From: JAJZSS01 sp964463505
GTDB taxonomy: Bacteria > Chloroflexota > Anaerolineae > Anaerolineales > UBA4823
Assembly: GCA_964463505.1 (NCBI GenBank)
Contig: CAYXDC010000017.1
Span: 1-48,000 of the forward strand
DNA length: 48,000 nucleotides
Direction of reading: 5' to 3'
Shown here piece by piece: positions 33,527-40,846 of this stretch. Both the position numbers and the translations under genes were made by a program. A model generated the notes under the pieces. That model did not search any database. It had not been told where the DNA came from and saw only the letters and a program-made list of their open reading frames with translations. Each line of letters opens with the position of its first letter. Position 1 is the first letter of the stretch.

Positions 33527-34438
33527 TCAGGTCTGGAAAAATACCTTACGCGGCTGCCACTCCCGGTTTTCTTCATCAGCTTCCAGTAAAGCTACCAGAT
33601 CACCCTGTTGGCTGACACCGCGTGCCCAGCCTTTGGATGTCTCGTCTGCTGGAACTCGATGACCATGGCGGACCAATTCCACCGCATCTGCATCTAATTC
33701 CACCATAGGCCAATCGGAAAGCGCTTCCGCAGCCGGGATGAGGAAGCGGTACCAGTCCCCGGCATCAAAGGATTCTTGCAGCCGGCGCAATTGCACCGCA
33801 TCCCGTAAGGTAAAGCGTCCGCTCTTGGTACGTCTCAAACCAACCAGATGGGCTCCTGTACCCAGTGATTTTCCCAGATCGTTGGCCAGCGATCGAACGT
33901 ATGTCCCGGACGAGCAGTAAACATCCACTACCGACTCTGGCGGCGCCCATTCCAGAATTTCCAGGCTATATACATGAACAGTGCGCGGTTCTAGCTCAAC
34001 CTCTTCCCCTTTACGCGCCATTTCATAGGCTTTGCGGCCTTTGACTTTGACTGCTGAATAGGGTGGAGGTACCTGTTCCATTTCACCCACAAAGGTCTGT
34101 AAAACTTCATCAAATGCTTCTTCTGAAATCTCGCCGACATCGGCGGTACTGGTAACTTGGCCATCGCCATCATAGGTATCGGTGGTGCTCCCCAGCCGGA
34201 TGGTTGCCTGGTAGCGTTTGTCTGAAGCAGACACAAATTCGCTCAGGCGTACTGCCGGCCCGATTAATACGACCAGCACTCCGGATGCGCGCGGATCCAG
34301 TGTTCCCGTGTGCCCGGCGCGCCGGATTCCTGTACCCCTGCGGATGATTTGTACAACATCATGTGAGGTCAGGCCAATCGGTTTGTCGACGACCAATACC
34401 CCCGAAACAAGATCTTGATTCAGATTGTCATTTTCCAT
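33527..34438 (-). CDS. truB: tRNA pseudouridine(55) synthase
   Basis: 303 residues. TruB motifs are visible: GVLVVDKPIGLTSHDVV at the N-terminus, then GHTGTLDPRASGVLVV with the catalytic Asp, KRYQATIRLG and YVRSLANDLG. It makes pseudouridine 55 in the T-loop of tRNAs. The C-terminal about 70 residues probably form the PUA-like domain. The ATG follows the nrnA stop by 12 bases. Confidence 0.96.
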   Translation of the reverse strand: MENDNLNQDLVSGVLVVDKPIGLTSHDVVQIIRRGTGIRRAGHTGTLDPRASGVLVVLIGPAVRLSEFVSASDKRYQATIRLGSTTDTYDGDGQVTSTADVGEISEEAFDEVLQTFVGEMEQVPPPYSAVKVKGRKAYEMARKGEEVELEPRTVHVYSLEILEWAPPESVVDVYCSSGTYVRSLANDLGKSLGTGAHLVGLRRTKSGRFTLRDAVQLRRLQESFDAGDWYRFLIPAAEALSDWPMVELDADAVELVRHGHRVPADETSKGWARGVSQQGDLVALLEADEENREWQPRKVFFQT

Positions 34439-34450
34439 GCTGTAACTCTT

Positions 34451-35422
34451 CTATTCATTCCCAGTGGAATTCAGGTAGTTTAATGTTGATTGTAACACCT
34501 GCGCTTCTACCTCTGCTAGGGTACCTTTAATTTCTGCACCCGCTGCAGCCGGGTGGCCTCCACCGCCAAACTGTAAGGCAAGTGGTGTGATATCAAACCC
34601 GGGTTGTGAACGCCAGCTGACTTTGATGTGCCCGTTGCCTTGCTCGTTAAAGAGGACTACTACATCAGTATCGTTGACGCTGGCTAGGATGTTAATCATT
34701 TCAGCGTCATCATGCCCAGGATATTGAGCGGCCCGCCGGTCTGCCTGAGTAACACTCGTCCATACCAGGCGATCCAAACGTTGTAAGCGATTAAAACCGC
34801 TTCCCCAATATTTTACAGCCTCAAAACTTCGGCTGATCAGGGCGTGTTGGTAAAGCTCAGGCAGATTTGCGCCAGCTTCCATCAGATCAGCCGCCACGCG
34901 TAGCGCTCTGGGTGTCATATTGCTCGTTCGAAATCCCAGACTATCGGTAACCAGGCCAGTTAACAAGGCAGACGCAACCGGGGGACTGATCGTATATCCC
35001 CATCCGGGCAAGCGCATGGCCAGTATTTCTGCGGTGGCTACCGCCCTGGTATCTACAAGGTTAAGCCGGCCAAAGTTCAAATTCGTAATGTGATGGTCAA
35101 TATTGATATCCACCTGGGTAGATGCTGCCAGGTTTTTCCCCAGGCGACTCAAATCTGAGCAATCCAGGCTAACCACCAAATCTGCTTGAGCGTCTGGCTT
35201 CTGGCGCACCTGTTCCCAGCCTGGTAAATGCTTAAAGCTGGCTGGGACTCCGTCCTCCAAAAACAGTTGTACCGATTTGCCCTTTTCTTGCAAGGCTAAT
35301 CCTAAACCCAATAAAGAGCCGATCGCATCCCCATCGGGACGGATATGGGCTGCAACCAGGATTTTTCTAGCCTGGTTTAAAGATTCTCCGACCGCCTGGT
35401 CTATGTCAGACTGCTGGGTCAT
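34451..35422 (-). CDS. nrnA: DHH-family oligoribonuclease / phosphatase NrnA type
   Basis: 323 residues. The DHH domain (HIRPDGDAIGSLLGL, DCSDLSRL and NIDHHITN) is followed by a DHHA1 domain with GGGGHPAAAG near the C-terminus. NrnA degrades nano-RNAs and can hydrolyse pAp or cyclic dinucleotide products. Genes of this type commonly lie between rbfA and truB in Gram-positive and Chloroflexi genomes, as here. I chose the ATG at 35422, overlapping rbfA by 17 bases; ATG at 35443 would add seven residues. Confidence 0.9.
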   Translation of the reverse strand: MTQQSDIDQAVGESLNQARKILVAAHIRPDGDAIGSLLGLGLALQEKGKSVQLFLEDGVPASFKHLPGWEQVRQKPDAQADLVVSLDCSDLSRLGKNLAASTQVDINIDHHITNLNFGRLNLVDTRAVATAEILAMRLPGWGYTISPPVASALLTGLVTDSLGFRTSNMTPRALRVAADLMEAGANLPELYQHALISRSFEAVKYWGSGFNRLQRLDRLVWTSVTQADRRAAQYPGHDDAEMINILASVNDTDVVVLFNEQGNGHIKVSWRSQPGFDITPLALQFGGGGHPAAAGAEIKGTLAEVEAQVLQSTLNYLNSTGNE

Positions 35423-35813
35423 CCTCATCCTGGTCTGGATCAAGCTTTGGCGTTTGCGTTACCTTCTTTTCTGCTTCTAATGAGGCAAATAGCTTCTCAA
35501 TGGAATCGGCTTTCTCAAATGTTGGATCCCAGTAGAAGCGCAGGCGTGGGAAGGTGCGCAGATCGATGCGAATAGCCAGCTCATGGCGCAAGAAACCTTT
35601 AGCGTGCTCCAGGCCCTCCAGGATCTCAGGTGCTCTTGTAGAGCCTTCTAGCGCGGAGAAATAAATATCCGCAAAAGCAAGCTCGCGATCCACCCGCACA
35701 TCGGTGATCGAGATGCCTAGCAAGCGTGGGTCGGAGATGTCCCGTATCAGCATATCAGATAATTCCATCTGGATACGCTCATTGATGCGCTGGAGACGCT
35801 GTTTTGATACCAA
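35406..35813 (-). CDS. rbfA: 30S ribosome-binding factor A
   Basis: 135 residues. RbfA binds the 30S subunit and assists 16S rRNA maturation, especially in the cold. Family features are visible: an N-terminal helix (RLQRINERIQMELSDML), DPRLLGISITDVRVDRELAFADIYFS, and a KH-like fold ending in RLRFYWDPTFEKADSIEKL. The C-terminus is acidic. It lies 24 bases after infB in the standard order. Confidence 0.94.
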   Translation of the reverse strand: MVSKQRLQRINERIQMELSDMLIRDISDPRLLGISITDVRVDRELAFADIYFSALEGSTRAPEILEGLEHAKGFLRHELAIRIDLRTFPRLRFYWDPTFEKADSIEKLFASLEAEKKVTQTPKLDPDQDEDDPAV

Positions 35814-35837
35814 CTTTCTCTTCCTTATCCCTATGGA

Positions 35838-37631
35838 TCAGGCCACAGCTACTTTCTCGATGATATATGCTTCGATAATATCGCCCTCGATGATATCGGT
35901 GAAATTTTTCAGGGCAATACCGCACTCAAACCCGGTGCGAACCTCGCGCACATCATCTTGCAAGTGTTTTAGCGAAGATATATTACCTTCATATAGGATA
36001 TCCTCGCCGCGCTTAACCCGTGCTCGCGCATTACGGCGAATCTCACCATTGATCACCATACAACCGGCGATGTTTCCGACTTTCGAGATATTGAATACTG
36101 CGCGCACACGGGCCTGTCCAATTACCGTCTCTTTTTCTTCAGGTTCAAGCATGCCCTTGAGTGCTTTTTCAAGGTCTTCCGTCAGCCGGTAAATGATGTC
36201 ATACAGCCGTATGGAGACGCCTTCGGCTTCTGCCAGGCGGCGGGCTGAAGCATCAGCCTGGACATTAAAGCCGATCACGATTGCATCTGAAGCAGAAGCC
36301 AGCATAATGTCGTTTTCACCGATATTGCCTGTCTCTGCATGCAGGATATTGACTTTAATTTCACCTTTGCCCAGTTCATTTACTTCTGATACGATCGGTT
36401 CCAGGGAGCCTTGTACGTCGGCTTTCAAGATCAGACGTAATTCACGTAATTCGCCAGCCTGAAAACGCTCGAACAATTGCTCCAAACTGGCAGTAGTGTG
36501 TTTGCTGGCTGCGGCTTCATCCATAAGCAGCTTGCGTTGCTGGACGATTGAGCGAGCAGCCTTCTCACTCTCGACCACCTCAAACAGATCACCCGCCTGA
36601 GGTACATCATTTAGCCCCATGACGGATATGGGCGTGGATGGACCAGCCTTACGGATTTGCCGGCCGCGATAATCAAACATCGCTTTCAATTTTCCTAAAG
36701 TTGTACCAACAATGACAGTGTCACTTACTTGTAAGGTCCCATTTTGGATCAGCAAGGTAGCCATAACACCTTTTGCACGGTCGCGCTCGGCTTCAATAAT
36801 GGAACCGATCACCTTGCCACGAGGGTTAGCCAGAATAGTTTGATTATCAGCTACTAATAGGACAGCTTCGAGTAAATCTTCCAACCCAAGTTTTTTCTTG
36901 GCGGAGATTGGCACAACGATCGTATCCCCATCCCAATCGTCAGGCACGAGCCCGATTTCGGCCAATTGTTGTTTCACTCGGTCAGGGTCTGCATTGGGCC
37001 GGTCGATTTTGTTCATGGCAACTACGATAGGCACTTGTGCGGCTTTAGCGTGGGCCGCTGCTTCGCGTGTCTGTGGCATGACGCCATCATCGGCCGCTAC
37101 TACCAGGATCACGATATCAGCGCCTTGTGCGCCGCGCGCCCGCATAGCTGTGAACGCAGCATGACCGGGCGTATCCAGGAAGGTGATCAAGCGTTCGTTG
37201 TGTTCAACCTGGTAGGCGCCGATGTGTTGGGTAATGCCGCCAGCTTCCCCTTCAGCGACATTGGTATGGCGTATTGCATCCAGTAGGGTGGTTTTACCAT
37301 GATCGACATGGCCCAGGATCGTGACCACTGGAGGGCGAGGAACGAGGAGTTTGGGATCTTCGTTGGCGATGATCCGCCGCCACATGGGGATTTGACCCCG
37401 ATCTTCTTCTTGTTCTACTTCCGCGACTTCCAGGGTTACTTCATAACCCATCTCAGCGGCGACGATTGCAGCAGTGTCGAAATCGATCTGTTGGTTAATG
37501 TTCGCCATAACCCCATTAGCCATCAATGTTTTAATGACTTCAATGGGACTGGATTGTATTTCACGCGCCAGCTCCCGCACAGTGATTGTTTGGGGCAGCT
37601 CAATGCTGATGGTTTGCCTTTGCTCGCTCAT
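35838..37631 (-). CDS. infB: Translation initiation factor IF-2 (short form)
   Basis: 597 residues, lacking the long N-terminal region of E. coli IF-2 (890 residues). An IF2-N domain (about residues 8-70) precedes the GTPase domain: G1 GHVDHGKTT (about 107-115), G2 GGITQHIGAY, G3 DTPGHAAF and G4 NKID. Two beta-barrel domains and the C2 domain that binds fMet-tRNA follow. The ATG at 37631 has a strong AGGAGGT site. The 130-base gap upstream to rnpM holds no ylxQ (L7Ae-like) gene, which often sits there. Confidence 0.97.
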   Translation of the reverse strand: MSEQRQTISIELPQTITVRELAREIQSSPIEVIKTLMANGVMANINQQIDFDTAAIVAAEMGYEVTLEVAEVEQEEDRGQIPMWRRIIANEDPKLLVPRPPVVTILGHVDHGKTTLLDAIRHTNVAEGEAGGITQHIGAYQVEHNERLITFLDTPGHAAFTAMRARGAQGADIVILVVAADDGVMPQTREAAAHAKAAQVPIVVAMNKIDRPNADPDRVKQQLAEIGLVPDDWDGDTIVVPISAKKKLGLEDLLEAVLLVADNQTILANPRGKVIGSIIEAERDRAKGVMATLLIQNGTLQVSDTVIVGTTLGKLKAMFDYRGRQIRKAGPSTPISVMGLNDVPQAGDLFEVVESEKAARSIVQQRKLLMDEAAASKHTTASLEQLFERFQAGELRELRLILKADVQGSLEPIVSEVNELGKGEIKVNILHAETGNIGENDIMLASASDAIVIGFNVQADASARRLAEAEGVSIRLYDIIYRLTEDLEKALKGMLEPEEKETVIGQARVRAVFNISKVGNIAGCMVINGEIRRNARARVKRGEDILYEGNISSLKHLQDDVREVRTGFECGIALKNFTDIIEGDIIEAYIIEKVAVA

Positions 37632-37761
37632 TGTTTACCTCCTGATAGTAATTGACGAATACGTGTCCCAATGAGCGGGTCAGGCACCCATTTCAGTTCA
37701 CGTGGACATTTTAATCTCCGCGTTCATCAGCGGTTCTGGCAGCCAGGATCATGACTGGTGT

Positions 37762-38112
37762 TCATGGCTGCTGTTTCTCTGGATTGCTACCATTCTCTTC
37801 TGCCGAGTGCAGATTTGTAGGTTCCGGTTGTTCATCTGGTAAAGCATCCATAAAAGCCAGTAATCGCTCACGATCGCTAGATGATATTTCAGTCTTTAAT
37901 GCGCTTGCCAGTGCTCCCTTTAAGCCGCGCTCCCAGCAAGAGCGTCGATCGTGAAGGTAAGCACCGCGCCCGGGCATTTTGCCTGTTGGATCCACATGAA
38001 CTGCATCTGGTCCACGCACAATGCGGATCAACGTCCGTTTGGCCAAAACCTCCCGGCAGCCAATGCATGTGCGTTGAGGCACGTGTTTTCGTTTTCCTTT
38101 GATCTTAGACAT
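37762..38112 (-). CDS. rnpM: RnpM/YlxR-family RNA-binding protein
   Basis: 116 residues. The conserved RTCIGCREVLAKRTLIRIVR and GRGAYLHDRRSCW motifs of the YlxR family are present. The family binds RNA and modulates RNase P in Bacillus. The C-terminal about 35 residues are polar and Pro/Glu-rich, a longer tail than in many homologues. It lies between nusA and infB, its usual place. Confidence 0.92.
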   Translation of the reverse strand: MSKIKGKRKHVPQRTCIGCREVLAKRTLIRIVRGPDAVHVDPTGKMPGRGAYLHDRRSCWERGLKGALASALKTEISSSDRERLLAFMDALPDEQPEPTNLHSAEENGSNPEKQQP

Positions 38113-38134
38113 CTAATCTATCCATTTGGATTGA

Positions 38135-40120
38135 TTAGAAACTCCAATCATCTTCCCAACCACCGCCACGTTTGCGTTTTCGCTTAACAACCATGACATC
38201 TTTGTCGGGATCATACTCTATTTCCACAAACTTCTTCTTCTTGCGCTTCTTGCCCTTGGCATCTTTGCCTTCGCCTTCTTCCCCGTCTTCGTCTTCAATG
38301 TCTTCGATCGCAATCTCTTCATCGAAGGCAAAGATCTCATCTGTGCCGAAGGTAACAATCTCTTCCTCAGCAACAGGTTCGGCTTCTGGTGTGACTTCCA
38401 AAGGCTCAATGCTGAGTTCGGCTTCTGCTGCAGCTTCAACTGGCTCGGCTTCTAACGTCTCTCCGGCTTGGAATTCAATTTCTGCTTGGGGTTCCTCACC
38501 AACCACTTCTTCTGGTTCCTCAGTAGTGGGTTCGGCTTCCAATACAGTCGCCAACTCAGGAGCAGCCTCAGCCTCAAGCACAGATTCACTTTCTGCTACC
38601 AGGGCAGCAGCCTGGGCTTCAAGCTCAGATTTTACTTTCCCTAAAGCTTCTTCCAGCTCCTTCATCCCTTTAGGTCCCATCCCCGAGAGGCGCAGGATTG
38701 AATCGGGATCGACGGACATCTGGTACATCAGTTCACCCACAGTTGGGAAGCCGGCTTCACTGATGACGGTATAGACCCGGTCGGATACTTCGAATTTCTC
38801 CAGGGGGATCTCAAAGGCGCCGGAAGGAATGAGCGCTCGAGCTTGCTGCTCGCGCTCATCTTCGATGCGTTTCTCGGCCTGGAATTGTTGGATAATGCCA
38901 CGTTCTACTCGATCGACCAGCTGGTTCAGCACCTGATACTCTTCAGGTGTAACCGGGCGACCTTCGGCTTTCTTGCCAAGGATCACTTCCACCTGAGGTA
39001 GCGATTCTTGTTCGGCTTCAGCAATAGCCGCATATTGTGGATCGGTGTTGAGTTTGTTAAGGGCGTCAGCAGCCGCTTCTGGCAGACTCTTGATGTCGAT
39101 CCGCCACGAGGTCAGTTTGGCTGCCAGGCGAGCATTCTGACCATCACGACCGATTGCCAGGCTTAGCTGGTCCTCGGGGACAACAACCGTAGCTGTTTTC
39201 GCGCCTTTGGAGTGTTCGTTAAGAAACACACCCGAGACGCGTGCTGGACTTAATGCCTTAGCAATATATGCTGCCGGATCAGAATTCCACTCGATTACAT
39301 CGATTTTCTCATCATTCAGCTCGCGCACGATGGCCTGGATGCGGACGCCTTTGATGCCGACACACGCGCCAACCGGGTCAACACCGGGCTGTAACGCAGC
39401 CACTGCGACCTTGGAACGCTGGCCAGGTTCACGAGCAATAGAACGAATTTCCACCATGCCCTGGTAAATTTCCGGCACTTCGTTTTCGAGCAACCGGCGC
39501 AGGAAATTGCGATGGGCACGCGATAAGTTGATCTGAGGGCCGCGCGGCGTAAGCTTGACTTCCAAAAGCAACGCCCGCACACGGTCGTGCACGCGGAAGC
39601 GCTCGCCTGGGATTTGATGTTGTCGTACCATCACACCCTCGGCTTTCATATCTAGACCGATAGTGATCTGGCTCGGGTTCACCGCTTGAACAACACCGCT
39701 GACGATCTCACCCAGATGTTTGTTGAAATGGCGCTGTTGGGCATCTCGTTCGGCTTCCCGGATGCGCTGCTGGATGACCTGGCGCGCAGTCTGGGCTGCC
39801 ACACGACCAAAATTTCGTGGGGTGGTTTCCACCAGCACCATGCTCCCCATCTGCGCATTTGGGTCTACTTGTTGGGCATCCCGAAGCGCGACTTCTGTGC
39901 GTGCATCCTCAACCGTCTCAACAACCTCTTTCTCAGCGAAAATCATTACCTTACCGGTTTCAGGATCGATGGTAGCTTCAACCTGCTGGGCATTAGATGC
40001 GTTGACGGCTCGCCGGTAGGCTGAGACCATGGCAGCCTCTAGCGCTTCCAGAACTATTTCCTGGGGTAGCTGCTTTTCTTCCAATACCTCGTTGAAGGCT
40101 AATGTGAATTCGTTCTTCAT
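38135..40120 (-). CDS. nusA: Transcription termination/antitermination protein NusA with long acidic tail
   Basis: 661 residues, against about 340-500 in most bacteria. N-terminal RNA polymerase-binding domain (about 1-130), S1 domain (about 135-205, GEIVSGVVQAVNPSQITIGL), two KH domains (about 230-380, with GVDPVGACVGIKGVRIQAI and LAIGRDGQNARLA), then a helix-hairpin-helix region (about 425-505). The last about 144 residues are an acidic Ala/Glu/Pro stretch, then a KKRKKKK cluster and an Arg/Lys-rich end with WEDDW. The ATG at 40120 has GGTGGAG upstream and matches the family N-terminus. Open frame extending to 40255 crosses the promoter and is not used. It opens the operon; rimP is absent upstream. 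Confidence 0.95.
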   Translation of the reverse strand: MKNEFTLAFNEVLEEKQLPQEIVLEALEAAMVSAYRRAVNASNAQQVEATIDPETGKVMIFAEKEVVETVEDARTEVALRDAQQVDPNAQMGSMVLVETTPRNFGRVAAQTARQVIQQRIREAERDAQQRHFNKHLGEIVSGVVQAVNPSQITIGLDMKAEGVMVRQHQIPGERFRVHDRVRALLLEVKLTPRGPQINLSRAHRNFLRRLLENEVPEIYQGMVEIRSIAREPGQRSKVAVAALQPGVDPVGACVGIKGVRIQAIVRELNDEKIDVIEWNSDPAAYIAKALSPARVSGVFLNEHSKGAKTATVVVPEDQLSLAIGRDGQNARLAAKLTSWRIDIKSLPEAAADALNKLNTDPQYAAIAEAEQESLPQVEVILGKKAEGRPVTPEEYQVLNQLVDRVERGIIQQFQAEKRIEDEREQQARALIPSGAFEIPLEKFEVSDRVYTVISEAGFPTVGELMYQMSVDPDSILRLSGMGPKGMKELEEALGKVKSELEAQAAALVAESESVLEAEAAPELATVLEAEPTTEEPEEVVGEEPQAEIEFQAGETLEAEPVEAAAEAELSIEPLEVTPEAEPVAEEEIVTFGTDEIFAFDEEIAIEDIEDEDGEEGEGKDAKGKKRKKKKFVEIEYDPDKDVMVVKRKRKRGGGWEDDWSF

Positions 40121-40162
40121 GCTCTTTCTTTCTCCACCTGGAGTCGTAGACTGATATATGCA

Positions 40163-40187
40163 GAAAAGTGGGGGTTGCCCACTTTTC
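40163..40187 (-). promoter_or_regulatory. Hairpin in the nusA leader
   Basis: A perfect 10-bp stem GAAAAGTGGG / CCCACTTTTC (40187-40178 and 40172-40163) with a 5-base loop, in the leader about 45 bases before the nusA ATG. No T-run follows. It could be a pause or NusA-responsive element in the leader (inference). Confidence 0.5.
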
Positions 40188-40226
40188 GATGACTTCCGTA
40201 TCTTAACCGCTGAACTAACCTCGATG

Positions 40227-40255
40227 ATTTTAACATAATTACGATTTCGACGCAA
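40227..40255 (-). promoter_or_regulatory. Candidate promoter of the nusA operon
   Basis: On the minus strand TTGCGT (40255-40250), a 17-base spacer and TAAAAT (40232-40227). The predicted start is near 40220, giving a leader of about 100 bases that includes the hairpin at 40163-40187. It falls in the GNAT-nusA gap. Confidence 0.5.
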
Positions 40256-40279
40256 GGGCGCTCCGGATCGAAAAAACGC

Positions 40280-40825
40280 TTATTCACTCTTCTTAGGCAA
40301 TATTTTCTCCATTCGCCAGGCTGGTTCATCAACTTCTTTGCGCTCGCCGTGGTGATCCAGATAGGACCATCGTCCAGGATCTTCGGTAATCACCTGGTAA
40401 CCCAGCTTCTCATATAAACGCCTAGCTTCAGGGTTGTTTTGGCCAACATTCAGGGTCACATAGTGATATCCTCGCCGGATCAGATCCTGCTCGGCGATAG
40501 TCAGCATGTGTGCACCTAAACCGGCCCGGCGATATGCAGGCTTGACTCGAAAACCATAGATGTATGCTCGCTCGCGCCCATCTGCTAATTCCCGCCGACC
40601 GCTAAAGAGTTGCACAAATAATTGCCCGATCAATTCATGCGGTTGTAGTTCTGCCACCCACAAGATTGAACGACCCTCACGGGCATGTTCGAATGCTTCG
40701 TTGAATATTCTCCGAAAGTGGGCGTACTCTCCTCCCCATTCTAAAGCAGACAGGTCAGTCGACCGTACATGGCGGATGATTACCTGTGAGAGCCATTTCA
40801 AGTGAGCAGTAGGCGCGGTTGTCAT
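40280..40825 (-). CDS. GNAT-family N-acetyltransferase
   Basis: 181 residues. The acetyl-CoA-binding motif A (RVKPAYRRAGLGAHML) and motif B (LNVGQNNPEARRLYEKLGY) are clear. Substrate unknown. It lies 22 bases downstream of the DHH-CBS-nucleotidyltransferase gene, so the two are probably co-transcribed; the nusA promoter follows it. Confidence 0.9.
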   Translation of the reverse strand: MTTAPTAHLKWLSQVIIRHVRSTDLSALEWGGEYAHFRRIFNEAFEHAREGRSILWVAELQPHELIGQLFVQLFSGRRELADGRERAYIYGFRVKPAYRRAGLGAHMLTIAEQDLIRRGYHYVTLNVGQNNPEARRLYEKLGYQVITEDPGRWSYLDHHGERKEVDEPAWRMEKILPKKSE

Positions 40826-40846
40826 GAGGCTACGGGTGTTTAGTTC

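Noticed and set aside
38172..38774. A 200-codon plus-strand open frame opposite nusA
   Set aside because: It is the Ser/Ala-rich antisense of the acidic NusA tail and has no start signals or family resemblance.
40202..40218. Minus-strand TTAGTTCAGCGGTTAAG resembles a tRNA D-arm in the nusA leader
   Set aside because: No acceptor, anticodon or T-arm follows, so it is not a tRNA.
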